This document shows positions 9,227-17,837 of a stretch of 64,000 nucleotides of DNA, in pieces. The stretch covers positions 1 through 64,000 of the forward strand of contig JANRJH010000017.1 of the NCBI GenBank assembly GCA_033764075.1. The letters are read 5' to 3'. Under the pieces are notes generated by a model that was not told the DNA's origin, ran no database searches, and saw only the letters and a program-made list of their open reading frames with translations. The DNA is from M3007 sp033764075 (lineage in GTDB: Bacteria; Bacteroidota; Bacteroidia; Chitinophagales; Saprospiraceae). The number at the start of each line of letters is the position of its first letter. Position 1 is the stretch's first letter. Both the position numbers and the translations under genes were made by a program.

Positions 9227-9961
9227 TTATTGTTGTTCCGGCTTTTTAGCCAGGATAATGTATTGATAATCGAGGGTTTCGTTGTCCGTTTTGGCGATGG
9301 CAAAACCGGCTTGTATCAGCTCGGATTCCACCTGCCGTACGGCAATCTTGTACTGTTCTTCCGGCCCGATGGGCAGGGGTGTTTTTTTGAAATCGATGAT
9401 GAGGAGTTGACCGCCGGGACTGATGCCCGTCAAGAGTTTTTTTAAATACCCCAGCCGGTCGCCGATGTAGCCGTACGTATTCACCATGATGACGGATTGC
9501 ACTTCGTTCGGCCTTAGCATCGGGTCGTCGGAGGGCGTCAGCCTGGTTTCAAAACGTGCCTGATAGGGCTCGGGCAGGCGCACCCGGATGCTGTCCATGA
9601 AGTCAATGAACCGGGCATCGATGTCGATGGCAATCACCTTACGGGCCCTGGGCACCATCCTGAAGGAAAAATAGCCCGTGCCGGCGCCAATGTCGGCAAC
9701 CGCTTGCCTGGACAGGTCCCCCAACAGGGAAATGACCATGTCGGGTTTTTGCCAGATGACCCTGTCTTTGCTCTCGTAATCGGCAACCAGGTGCTCAAAG
9801 GCGCCTGTGCCCGGCTGGGGATAGGGATCCTGCGCCGGCGCATCCGAGACGCCGGGCCCGGGTTTTATCAGGCTGGGCCCCTCTTCGTAAGGCGGATTGG
9901 CAGTGTTTCGACAAGCCGCGAGCGAAAGCGCAAGGACGACAAGAAAGGCAGTATGATTCAT
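9227..9961 (-). CDS. Lipoprotein with class I SAM-dependent methyltransferase domain
   Basis: A 244-aa protein that begins with a lipoprotein signal peptide (lipobox LSLAAC, lipidated Cys17). A methyltransferase fold follows: motif I VADIGAGTGYFSF at about 88-100, a post-I acidic VIAIDIDARFIDF, and LLIIDFKKTPLPIGPEEQ. An export signal on an enzyme whose cofactor is normally cytoplasmic is odd. Either the signal is real and SAM or another ligand is available outside, or the protein stays at the inner membrane. Similar lipoprotein methyltransferases occur in Bacteroidota, to my knowledge without an assigned substrate. Promoter box at 9981-9988. Confidence 0.85.
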   Translation of the reverse strand: MNHTAFLVVLALSLAACRNTANPPYEEGPSLIKPGPGVSDAPAQDPYPQPGTGAFEHLVADYESKDRVIWQKPDMVISLLGDLSRQAVADIGAGTGYFSFRMVPRARKVIAIDIDARFIDFMDSIRVRLPEPYQARFETRLTPSDDPMLRPNEVQSVIMVNTYGYIGDRLGYLKKLLTGISPGGQLLIIDFKKTPLPIGPEEQYKIAVRQVESELIQAGFAIAKTDNETLDYQYIILAKKPEQQ

Positions 9962-9980
9962 TTCACAATAGTAAACGATA

Positions 9981-9988
9981 CAAAGGTA
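9981..9988 (-). promoter_or_regulatory. Predicted -7 box of the lipoprotein methyltransferase gene
   Basis: Minus-strand TACCTTTG fits TAnnTTTG exactly, 20 bases upstream of the ATG at 9961. It faces away from the plus-strand box at 10020-10027, making this a short divergent promoter region. Confidence 0.6.
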
Positions 9989-10019
9989 GGGAAGTTCTTT
10001 TCTTAGTCGGTGCCGGACG

Positions 10020-10027
10020 TACTTTTG
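10020..10027 (+). promoter_or_regulatory. Predicted -7 box of the O-antigen ligase-like gene
   Basis: Plus-strand TACTTTTG fits TAnnTTTG. A transcript from here would start near 10034, which excludes an upstream in-frame ATG at 10010 and supports the start at 10070. Confidence 0.55.
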
Positions 10028-10069
10028 CGCGTTGATGATTTACACTCTCGCTCAAATACAAGCGGACAT

Positions 10070-11350
10070 ATGCCAATAAAGGCTACCTGGCTCCACCCTG
10101 CAGCGCTCACGCTGTTCGCCGGCTTGCTGATGGTTTGCAGCCTGGTGTTTTCTCCTTTCCTGCTGTCCATCAGTATGTGGCTCTTTGTGGTGGCCGGGCT
10201 TTGGCAGGCAGCCCTGGACGCTCGGACGGAGCATCCCCAAGGGCGATTTTCTGTAACGGGGATGTTTTGTGTGTATTTCGTGCGGTGGTTTCGACGCCCC
10301 GAACTGTTTTTACTCAGCCTGTTGTTTTTGTTTCCGGCCCTTAGCGGACTATGGTCTGAGGACTCCGCATTCTGGTGGGTGCGCACGCGGGTGCGCATCC
10401 CGTTTTTTGTGTTGCCCATGGCGTTTGCGAATGTGCCGGTGCTGCCGCGCCGGCAAATGCAGGGGGTGATCTGCCTCCTGTTCTGGGTGTTGTTTTTCAC
10501 CCATGCCGGGGTTTTGATCAACTTTGCCTTGCATTACGACGACATTATGGCAGGCCTTGGCCAGGGAATGCCGGTACCCGTTCCGCGCAACCACATTCGA
10601 TTCAGCATGATGAGCGCGTCGGCTGTTTTACTGGGCGGGTGGCTCTGGGCAGATCGCTTTTATTGGTTTCACCGGTTTGAGCGGCACTTTTTAGCCATTG
10701 CGGTGTTGCTTCTGGCGGCTTCCTTGCACATCCTGGCTGTCCGTAGCGGAATGGCGGTATTGTACGCGGGTTTGCTGTTGATCGTTTGTCGGCTTGTTTT
10801 CAGGGCGCATACCCGGGTTTATGGGGTGGTAATCCTGGCGCTGCTGGTGGCCATGCCGGTCATCGCCTGGCGGACAGTTCCCAGTTTTCAGAAACGAGTG
10901 CATTACATGATGCACGATTGGACGGAGTACCGCCGTGGCACCGGGAATTTGTACTCCGATGCGCAGCGCTGGATATCCCTGGAGGCCGGGGTAGCGGTGT
11001 GGCGCAAGTACCCGTTGCTCGGTGCCGGTATGGGCGACTTGCCGGCCGAAACCAGGTCGTATCTCGAAGTCCGCCACCCGCTTTACGCGGAGCAGTTCAA
11101 GCTGCCGCACAACCAGTTTGTTTATCTGCTGGCAGCCACCGGACTGCTGGGCCTTTTGGCGCAGTTGGCGGGCCTGACGGCCTGCTGGTTCACTGGTCCG
11201 CACCGGCGCCTGTATCCTTTTTGGGTGATGCAGGTGGTGCTTTGGACGTCTTTTCTGGTGGAGTACACGCTGGAAACGGCGGTGGGTACAGCATTTTACC
11301 TGTTTTTCACGCTTTGGTTTGTACATTTGGGACGCCTAAGAGATGCGTAA
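10070..11350 (+). CDS. O-antigen ligase / polymerase family membrane protein
   Basis: A 426-aa polytopic membrane protein (about 10-12 segments) of the Wzy/WaaL superfamily, which join sugar chains at the outer face of the inner membrane. The typical late motif HNQFVYLLAATGLLGL follows a large periplasmic loop (from about VPSFQKRVHYMMHDW to FKLPHNQF). ARG-like RSGMAVLYAG lies before that loop. It stands apart from the main polysaccharide cluster at 20-29 kb. Its stop codon TAA (11348-11350) lies inside a 36-bp segment duplicated at 11414, so the gene originally overlapped the start of the DUF58 gene by 8 bases. Confidence 0.85.
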   Translation: MPIKATWLHPAALTLFAGLLMVCSLVFSPFLLSISMWLFVVAGLWQAALDARTEHPQGRFSVTGMFCVYFVRWFRRPELFLLSLLFLFPALSGLWSEDSAFWWVRTRVRIPFFVLPMAFANVPVLPRRQMQGVICLLFWVLFFTHAGVLINFALHYDDIMAGLGQGMPVPVPRNHIRFSMMSASAVLLGGWLWADRFYWFHRFERHFLAIAVLLLAASLHILAVRSGMAVLYAGLLLIVCRLVFRAHTRVYGVVILALLVAMPVIAWRTVPSFQKRVHYMMHDWTEYRRGTGNLYSDAQRWISLEAGVAVWRKYPLLGAGMGDLPAETRSYLEVRHPLYAEQFKLPHNQFVYLLAATGLLGLLAQLAGLTACWFTGPHRRLYPFWVMQVVLWTSFLVEYTLETAVGTAFYLFFTLWFVHLGRLRDA

Positions 11351-11449
11351 CGCCTTTTTGACCAACCGCTTTTTCTGGCTCTGTGATTCCTCTGCGTCCT
11401 CTGTGGTTTATTTATGCGTAACGCCTTTTTGACCAACCGCTTTTTCTGG
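11343..11449 (+). repeat. 36-bp direct duplication of the DUF58 gene start around a 35-bp insert
   Basis: Bases 11343-11378 and 11414-11449 are identical (both begin ATGCGTAACGCC and end GCTTTTTCTGG). The 35 bases between them (11379-11413) are CTCTGTG-type repeat DNA related to the array at 21540-21665. Translation from the first ATG stops after about 27 codons, so only the second copy is a working start. This looks like a repeat insertion with duplication of the target. Confidence 0.85.
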
Positions 11450-12736
11450 ACGTTCGGCGCCCTGGCAGCCTTGTTCGCCCTTGCTTACCCGTTCCCCCTG
11501 CTGTTGCCGGCGGCCAAGGCGGCGTTTGTACTGGCGCTGGCGCTTACACTCGCCGATGTTGCGCTGCTGTACGCCGAGAAACCGCTCATCGGCGCCTGGC
11601 GGCAAACGCCGGCGGCGTGGTCGCTCAGCGACCCGAACCCGGTGAACATCCACCTGGAACACAACGGCGCCCAGCCCTTCAACCTCCAGGTGTACGACGA
11701 CCTGCCTTTTCAGTTTCAGGAACGGGAGCATTTTACCACCCTGGCCCTCCGGCCGGGGGAGCGACGAACGCTGGAACGGACGCTTGTCCCGCTGACCCGG
11801 GGCGAATACCGGTTTGGCAACCTGAACATGTTCGTCAGCACACAGATCGGGCTGGTGCAACGCCGCCTGCGCATACCGCAGGAACAAACGATTGCCGTGT
11901 ATCCCAGCATCGTACAAATGAAACGCTACGAGTTGCGCGCCATGCAGCACATCGCCCACGAAACCGGCATCAAAAAAATGCGCCGCATCGGACACAGTTA
12001 CGAGTTCGAGCAGATCAAAAATTACGTTCAGGGAGACGACTACCGCAGCATCAACTGGAAAGCCTCCGGGCGCCGCGGAACCCTCATGGTCAACCAGTAC
12101 GAAGACGAACGCAGCCAGCAGGTGTACGTGGTCATCGACAAGAGCCGCACCATGAAAATGCCGTTCGCCGGCTTGAGCCTGATGGACTACGCGATCAATA
12201 CCGGCCTGGCCATCAGCAACATTATCCTGAAAAAACAGGATAAAGCCGGTTTGCTGACTTTTTCCGACGTCATCGGCGCCACCCTGAAGTCCGAGCGCAG
12301 TGGCGGCCAGCTCAACCGCATCCTGGAAGCCCTTTACCGGGAGAAGGAGCGACCGGTAGAAGCCAATTTTGAACTGCTGTACCAGGCCGTGCGTCGCCTG
12401 ATCGGCATGCGCTCCCTCTTGCTGCTGTTCACCAACTTCGAAAGCCGCTATGCGCTTGAGCGCGCCCTGCCCGTGCTGCGCCGACTCAACCGACAGCACC
12501 TGCTGGTGGTCATTTTTTTTGAAAACACGGAGATCCGGCGCCTGGCCCAGGAAGAGGTGAACCAGGTGGCCGACGTTTACCGGCAAACCATCGCCCGCCA
12601 GTTCCTGCACGACAAAAAAGAGATGGTGTACATGCTCCGGCAATACGGCATCCAGTCGGTGCTCACCCGCCCGGAAGACCTGACGCTGAACACCATCAAC
12701 AAATATCTGGAATTGAAGTCCAGGGGACTGATCTGA
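11414..12736 (+). CDS. DUF58 domain-containing protein
   Basis: A 440-aa protein with two N-terminal membrane segments (about 10-50) and a C-terminal DUF58/von Willebrand A-like domain. The family motif is visible as DDYRSINWKASGRRGTLMVNQ at about 215, after the GxRRIGHSYEFEQIKNY segment, followed by the MIDAS-like VVIDKSRTMKM. DUF58 proteins usually sit beside MoxR ATPases and Tra-like membrane proteins in envelope-maturation operons, but no MoxR gene is adjacent here. It was probably co-transcribed with the upstream ligase gene before the repeat insertion pushed the two apart. Confidence 0.87.
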   Translation: MRNAFLTNRFFWTFGALAALFALAYPFPLLLPAAKAAFVLALALTLADVALLYAEKPLIGAWRQTPAAWSLSDPNPVNIHLEHNGAQPFNLQVYDDLPFQFQEREHFTTLALRPGERRTLERTLVPLTRGEYRFGNLNMFVSTQIGLVQRRLRIPQEQTIAVYPSIVQMKRYELRAMQHIAHETGIKKMRRIGHSYEFEQIKNYVQGDDYRSINWKASGRRGTLMVNQYEDERSQQVYVVIDKSRTMKMPFAGLSLMDYAINTGLAISNIILKKQDKAGLLTFSDVIGATLKSERSGGQLNRILEALYREKERPVEANFELLYQAVRRLIGMRSLLLLFTNFESRYALERALPVLRRLNRQHLLVVIFFENTEIRRLAQEEVNQVADVYRQTIARQFLHDKKEMVYMLRQYGIQSVLTRPEDLTLNTINKYLELKSRGLI

Positions 12737-12747
12737 GGCCGGATCGC

Positions 12748-13962
12748 CTACGGAATGTGCTGCTCCTCCATCATCTCCACCGGTTTGTCCCTGTAAATCA
12801 ACGCGCCGGTCATCATGATCAGGGCTGTTGACAGGATGACAAAAAACAGGACGCCTTCATTGAAGGACTCAATTTTCATCCCCTCGGGAATTTTGTAAAA
12901 AAGGAGAACCGTGATCAAGCCCCGGGGGATGTACAGCAACTCCGGCAACAGGGTGTATTCGTGCAGGATACGAAGGTAAACGAAGCGCAAGACCAATAAC
13001 GCCAGGACAATGACCGAGCCCAAAACCAAAACCTGCGGGTTGTGGACAAAGGTGGCGTCGATGCTGAACCCAAAAATCACAAAGAAAAACGTGCGGATCA
13101 GGAAAGAGGACTCGGCGGTTATGGATTTCAGCAAAACGGCAACGTCATTGACGGCCGCTTCTGAAAAGTAGGTGTACAGCGGTCGCCAGCGAAACAGCTC
13201 CCAGTTGTTCACCACCAAACCAAAAATGAGAATGGTGATCAGGGAGGGCAGGTGCATCATTTTTCCGCCAACATACACGATGATAAGCACGGCAAACAGT
13301 AGAAAAAATTTGATGTTGACCCGGTTGCGCACGAGTATCAGCATCAACAGGAAACAAACGGCCACAGACAAAACAATGGCCGTGAGGATACTGCCCACAA
13401 ACCAACCCGCCGATTGCAGGTTGATCCCTTCGCCCGAGGTAAAGAAATTGAACACCATGATGCCGACTACATCGGAGAAGGAAGCCTCATAGATCAGGAA
13501 CTCCCGTTTTTCATGACTCAGGTGATGTACGCTGGGCAATACGATGGCGCTGCTCACAATACTCAGGGGAATGGCATACACCAGACAATGAATAAACGGC
13601 GCCGCAGGTATCCAGTACAGAATGATGGCGGCCACCGATAGTGACGACAGCAAAAAAATGACCAGCCCCGAAAAAAAAGACCTCCGGATCATGCCCAGGC
13701 GGTCAGGCGTTATCTCCAGATCCAGGCCGGCCTCAAGCACGATCATGATCAAGCCCACCGTACCCAATATTTCCACGAGTGTTTTGGGAAAATAAATGGG
13801 CACGCCCCAGGTATCGGCCGTATAACGGAATAACATGCCTGCGCCCAACAGAAGCAGAACAGAAGGTATGCGAGTTACCCGGTTAAGAACCGAAAACAGG
13901 TAAGACAATACAACCAGCCCGCAAACCAGCAATATCACTGTATAGGCACCTATCTGCTCCAT
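12748..13962 (-). CDS. Cation:proton antiporter (CPA family)
   Basis: A 404-aa polytopic inner-membrane protein with about 12 hydrophobic segments, of the Na+/H+ exchanger domain family (CPA1/CPA2). Characteristic segments are RIPSVLLLLGAGMLFRY near the N-terminus, GLIMIVLEAGLDLEI (the family LxFxxGL/DL region) and SSAIVLPSVHHLSHEKRE, with the core acidic residues. It lacks the C-terminal TrkA-N nucleotide-binding domain of Kef-type channels. It probably moves Na+ or K+ in exchange for protons. It converges with the DUF58 gene with 11 bases between the stops. Confidence 0.88.
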   Translation of the reverse strand: MEQIGAYTVILLVCGLVVLSYLFSVLNRVTRIPSVLLLLGAGMLFRYTADTWGVPIYFPKTLVEILGTVGLIMIVLEAGLDLEITPDRLGMIRRSFFSGLVIFLLSSLSVAAIILYWIPAAPFIHCLVYAIPLSIVSSAIVLPSVHHLSHEKREFLIYEASFSDVVGIMVFNFFTSGEGINLQSAGWFVGSILTAIVLSVAVCFLLMLILVRNRVNIKFFLLFAVLIIVYVGGKMMHLPSLITILIFGLVVNNWELFRWRPLYTYFSEAAVNDVAVLLKSITAESSFLIRTFFFVIFGFSIDATFVHNPQVLVLGSVIVLALLVLRFVYLRILHEYTLLPELLYIPRGLITVLLFYKIPEGMKIESFNEGVLFFVILSTALIMMTGALIYRDKPVEMMEEQHIP

Positions 13963-14013
13963 ATGAAGGTTATCGGCTCGTCGGCGTGTTCATACCGGCA
14001 AATAAGGCGTTGA

Positions 14014-15189
14014 TCATACGCCGGCCAGGGTAGGCATGGGCACATACAACTCTCCTTGCAGGATGGCACGGGAGATCACAATACGCTGCACCTCGGAAGT
14101 GCCCTCGTAAATCTGGGTAATCTTGGCGTCGCGCATGAGGCGTTCCACATGATACTCTTTTACGTATCCATAGCCGCCGTGGACTTGTACGGCTTCCACG
14201 CTTTGGCGCATGGCCACTTCAGAAGCGAACAGTTTGGCCATAGACGCAGCCTGTGTGTAATCCATCCCTTGGTCTTTCATGATGGCCGAGCGGTACACCA
14301 GCAATCGGGCGGCCTCAATCTGCGTGGCCATGTCGGCCAGCTTAAAGGCGATGCCCTGGTGCTGGCTGATGGGTTTGCCGAAGGCGGCGCGCTCTTTGGA
14401 GTAGGCCACGGACAGTTCGTAGGCGCCGGCAGCAATGCCAAGCGCTTGGGCAGCGATGCCAATACGCCCTCCGGCGAGTGTCTTCATGGCAAATTTGAAC
14501 CCGAACCCGTCCTCACCAATGCGGTTTTCCTTGGGCACCTTCACGTCGTTGTACATGATGGTGTGGGTATCGGAGGAGCGTATGCCAAGCTTGTCTTCTT
14601 TAGCGCCGATGACCACGCCAGGCCAGCTGGTCTCTACGATAAAAGCGTTGATGCCGCGGTGACCCAGTTCCTGATGGGTTTGGGCCATCACCAGGTGCAC
14701 TTGCGACGTGCCGCCGTTGGTGATCCAGTTTTTGGTGCCGTTGATCACGTAATGGTCGCCCATGTCCACAGCGGTGGTGCGCTGGCTGGTGGCGTCGGAG
14801 CCTGCCTCGGGCTCGGAGAGGCAAAAGGAGCCGATCCACTCGCCGGAAGCCAGTTTGGGCAGGTATTTTTTCTTTTGTTCCTCGGTGCCGTAGGTTTCGA
14901 TGCCCCAGCAGACCAGGGAGTTATTGACAGAGACAATAACCGAACAGGAGTTGTCCACCTTGCTGAGCTCCTCCATGGCGATGACATAGGAGAGCGAGTC
15001 CATGCCGCCGCCGCCGTATTCGGGTGAAACCATCATACCCAGGAAACCCAGTTCGGCCATTTTACGGACCTGTTCGCGTGGGTATTCCATTTTACTGTCG
15101 CGTTCGATCACCCCGGGCTTGAGTTCGTTTTGGGCAAAATCGCGCGCCGCCTGTTGAACGGCCAGGTGCTCTTCGGTCAGGTGAAACAT
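14014..15189 (-). CDS. Acyl-CoA dehydrogenase (short/branched-chain or butyryl type)
   Basis: A 391-aa FAD flavoprotein of beta-oxidation or amino acid catabolism. The start at 15189 (MFHLTEEHLAVQQAARDFA) is the canonical family opening, and extending upstream would overlap the neighbouring lipoprotein gene. The FAD/substrate motif FCLSEPEAGSDA lies at about 125-136. The C-terminal motif RDAKITQIYEGTSEVQR carries the catalytic base glutamate (in YEGTSE), as in short-chain and isovaleryl-type enzymes. Chain-length specificity cannot be read from sequence alone. No ETF genes are adjacent. Confidence 0.93.
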   Translation of the reverse strand: MFHLTEEHLAVQQAARDFAQNELKPGVIERDSKMEYPREQVRKMAELGFLGMMVSPEYGGGGMDSLSYVIAMEELSKVDNSCSVIVSVNNSLVCWGIETYGTEEQKKKYLPKLASGEWIGSFCLSEPEAGSDATSQRTTAVDMGDHYVINGTKNWITNGGTSQVHLVMAQTHQELGHRGINAFIVETSWPGVVIGAKEDKLGIRSSDTHTIMYNDVKVPKENRIGEDGFGFKFAMKTLAGGRIGIAAQALGIAAGAYELSVAYSKERAAFGKPISQHQGIAFKLADMATQIEAARLLVYRSAIMKDQGMDYTQAASMAKLFASEVAMRQSVEAVQVHGGYGYVKEYHVERLMRDAKITQIYEGTSEVQRIVISRAILQGELYVPMPTLAGV

Positions 15190-15265
15190 GGTAAGACTAA
15201 TTTGGTGTTTGAATTGGCAGGAAAAGGCTGTGGTGATTTGGCGCGGCGAAAATACGCTGTTCGCT

Positions 15266-16099
15266 TCAATCCACCACGTGCTTTTCAACAGCTTGTAATA
15301 CCTCTTTGTTGTCGAACCCGGTACCGCGATGAACAAAAGCGATCACGCTGCAGTGGCGGTCGTCCCAGGCCGCCGGCAATACCACCTGGTAGGATTTCCG
15401 GATCAGGTCGCCGCCGGTGAGTGGTTCGGTGATCAGGTCGCCACTGGTGGAAGAAATCACATCGCGCAGGATGTGGCGGTGAACATAGTTCGGTTCTTTG
15501 TAACCGTTGATGTTTTGGGCATCCACAATGCTGTCCTGGGTGACGTACACGGTCAGGCGGTGCTCGCCGGTCAGGGTGTTGTCGGGTGCCAGGTCTATGT
15601 CGATGGTCAGCGTTCGGGCATCGGTGTTGTAGGTGGTTTCCATGAACAAACCGATGGTGGGTTGCTGCTGTATTTGTTCGTTGATCAGGGCATTCCAGTT
15701 GGTGGGACCGAGGAAAAGGGTGGTTTCGCCGGCTTTTTCCACGCGGTTGACGGCGGCGGAGGGCACCGCTTCGATGGCGCTGATGCCGGCAACGAGGGCG
15801 TCGGTTTCGGGCGTCGCAAAATCCTCCTTGCTGGTTGGCAGCAAATTGGAAAAAGCGCCGGTGAGGTGGGTATGAATGGCCACCAGCACCAGTTTGTCTT
15901 TTCCGAACGTTTCCTGGAGCCCCTGCAATTGTTTGGTGCCGTCGGGGCAGTTGGGGCAGTTCACGCCGGTGAGTTCTTCGACCAACACCACGCGGTCGCC
16001 CACCACCAGGTCCGGAATAACAACGGGTTTTTCTTCGCAGGCTGCAAGGCCCAGCAGCATCAGACTTGTGTAAAGGAGAATGTTTTTCATCGAACGCAT
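15266..16099 (-). CDS. Omp28-related lipoprotein with thioredoxin-like N-terminal region
   Basis: A 277-aa lipoprotein: the signal MKNILLYTSLMLLGLAAC gives a lipobox cysteine around residue 21. The following VLVEELTGVNCPNCPDGT carries a CPNC motif as in Omp28-type and thioredoxin-like proteins, and a beta-rich C-terminal half resembles the Omp28 family domain. The start at 16099 abuts the stop of the upstream gene directly; MKN at 16090 is an equally good start. It is translationally close to the DUF6029-like outer-membrane gene, so both probably form one transcript and may work together at the outer membrane. A redox role is possible but unproven. Confidence 0.82.
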   Translation of the reverse strand: MRSMKNILLYTSLMLLGLAACEEKPVVIPDLVVGDRVVLVEELTGVNCPNCPDGTKQLQGLQETFGKDKLVLVAIHTHLTGAFSNLLPTSKEDFATPETDALVAGISAIEAVPSAAVNRVEKAGETTLFLGPTNWNALINEQIQQQPTIGLFMETTYNTDARTLTIDIDLAPDNTLTGEHRLTVYVTQDSIVDAQNINGYKEPNYVHRHILRDVISSTSGDLITEPLTGGDLIRKSYQVVLPAAWDDRHCSVIAFVHRGTGFDNKEVLQAVEKHVVD

Positions 16100-17785
16100 T
16101 TAGAAGGATGTATTCAAATTGAGGCGGAAGCCGCTGAAGGTTGGTTCCAGACGGCAAATACCGCCGGCACAGTTGATGCCCTCCACCTGCTTGACGTAGG
16201 CAAACGACACGCGGGTTGCTTTCAGGGTGTACACCACGCCCAGGCTGGGGTAGTGGAGGCCGTCATAACGCGGATCGGCGTTGGTATCTTCACCTTTTTT
16301 GATCTTGTACATGTCCGACACGTAAAAGAGCCAGTGCGGCGCCAGCCCGACCTCGGCCAGTGCATTGATCCAGGAGCCGAATTCATCGTCGGTCAACAGG
16401 TATTGCGCTTCGAGGCGGAGCGACTTTTTCGGGGTAAATTTGTACAACCACTCGGCGTAGGGGGTGTAGGCGTCTACATAGTCCTGCTCGCCGGTGCCCA
16501 CCCACGGAATGACGTCTTCGGGGTCTTCGGGGTCGGTTTTACCCTGATAGACAGACATATTGTAATGCAGGAACTGCATGCCCAGGAGCAATTGCCACTT
16601 CCGGTCTTTTTTATACGTAACCTCCGGTGCGATTTCCCGGTAGAGTTCATCGCCGTTCAGACGCTGAACATCGGATACATTGAGGCCAATCTCCCATTTT
16701 TTGGATGGTTTATACCGCAGATCGACCTGTACGCCCTGTTCGCCCAATTCCTGGGTGGCGGGTGCGAAACGGGCAGGCAGCCGGAACGTGTTCTGGCGGG
16801 CAATGGGCGGCAGAAAGTTGATCGGCCCCTGCACGGGGTTATTGGTCAGGAATGGGGTGTTGCGAAAGGAAAAATCATCGGTCCGTTTGGCCTCCACGGT
16901 CACGCCGATCTTGGGTGCTCCGTAAGACAGGCTGGTATAAATGGTGTAGCCCTCCCGATTCACCAGTTGGCCGGTTCCGCCGTCGGCGGTCGGCTCGAAG
17001 GGGTCGAACATCACGTCCTTCGTTTTGTACGCGCCTTCGATAAACCAGGTAAATGCGCCCATGGACAGGGTATTGTACAACGAAAAAGCATATGTATTGT
17101 ATTGGGCGCCGATGCTGTCCTGCGGGGTGTAAGTAGCGATGGTATTGACGATGTCTTCCATCGTCTGGTCGCTGTACGTGCGGGCCACCACGCCAAACCC
17201 GGGGGCCAGGGTGATTTTGCCGGCGGTATCGGGCCGGATGAAGCCGTCTACGGCGCCGCCGCGAATCACCGCGCCGTAGGTGTCGAACTGCTGTTTCATG
17301 CGGCCGGTGAACCCCCTTACCCGCCAATTTTCATCGATGTTCCAGGCGGCTTTTACCCCGTACAGCGCGTTGTCGATCATCAGGGCGCGCTCTTCGTAAG
17401 CCCTGAAGATGATGCCCGAGCCGATCTGGTCGTACAGATAGCCGCCTTCCACGTCGAGGGGGCCGATGGATTTTTTGACAAACCAGCGGCCAATGCCTTC
17501 ATCGCTGTAGGAACTGGTGGGGTTTAGCAGGTTGGAATTGTTGAACAGGTCGAAGCGCACGCCGACGTCGAAGCCCCAGTTGGAGTAGTTGAGGTTGAGC
17601 CAGCTTTCGGCGCCGAATTTCTGGTTGTCGTACTGGGGCGTGTTTGCCGCGCCGATGGCCGAATCCCGGATAAAAAAGTTGGCGTTGGTTTGCAGGTTAC
17701 CGGTAATGCGGGCATTGTCGTTCGACTGTGCCTGGACGGCGGTGGCGGCCCCAACCAGCCAGCAGATAGTAAAGAGTTTTCGCAT
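16100..17785 (-). CDS. Outer-membrane beta-strand-rich protein (DUF6029-like)
   Basis: A 561-aa exported protein: the signal peptide MRKLFTICWLVGAATAVQAQ is followed by alternating amphipathic strands with many aromatic residues and a terminal phenylalanine (GFRLNLNTSF), the usual end of an outer-membrane beta-barrel. Segments such as SWLNLNYSNWGFDVGVRFDL fit the Bacteroidota DUF6029 family of putative porins. I chose the start at 17785 from the signal peptide and the promoter box at 17810-17817. It is encoded directly upstream of the Omp28-like lipoprotein with no gap, which suggests a functional pair. The transported ligand, if any, is unknown. Confidence 0.8.
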   Translation of the reverse strand: MRKLFTICWLVGAATAVQAQSNDNARITGNLQTNANFFIRDSAIGAANTPQYDNQKFGAESWLNLNYSNWGFDVGVRFDLFNNSNLLNPTSSYSDEGIGRWFVKKSIGPLDVEGGYLYDQIGSGIIFRAYEERALMIDNALYGVKAAWNIDENWRVRGFTGRMKQQFDTYGAVIRGGAVDGFIRPDTAGKITLAPGFGVVARTYSDQTMEDIVNTIATYTPQDSIGAQYNTYAFSLYNTLSMGAFTWFIEGAYKTKDVMFDPFEPTADGGTGQLVNREGYTIYTSLSYGAPKIGVTVEAKRTDDFSFRNTPFLTNNPVQGPINFLPPIARQNTFRLPARFAPATQELGEQGVQVDLRYKPSKKWEIGLNVSDVQRLNGDELYREIAPEVTYKKDRKWQLLLGMQFLHYNMSVYQGKTDPEDPEDVIPWVGTGEQDYVDAYTPYAEWLYKFTPKKSLRLEAQYLLTDDEFGSWINALAEVGLAPHWLFYVSDMYKIKKGEDTNADPRYDGLHYPSLGVVYTLKATRVSFAYVKQVEGINCAGGICRLEPTFSGFRLNLNTSF

Positions 17786-17809
17786 GTCGTTGAGCAAGTA
17801 GCAGAGTAG

Positions 17810-17835
17810 CAAAGGTAGCAAGAATACTTGACCAA
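17810..17835 (-). promoter_or_regulatory. Predicted promoter of the DUF6029-like/Omp28 operon
   Basis: Minus-strand TTGG (17835-17832) is spaced 14 bases from TACCTTTG (17817-17810), the latter an exact TAnnTTTG box. The ATG at 17785 lies 25 bases beyond the box. The -33 assignment is tentative because of the short spacing. Confidence 0.5.
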
Positions 17836-17837
17836 CC

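Noticed and set aside
15329..17527. A 732-codon plus-strand frame
   Set aside because: It spans the ends of three real minus-strand genes (Omp28-like, DUF6029-like) and has no recognisable domain.
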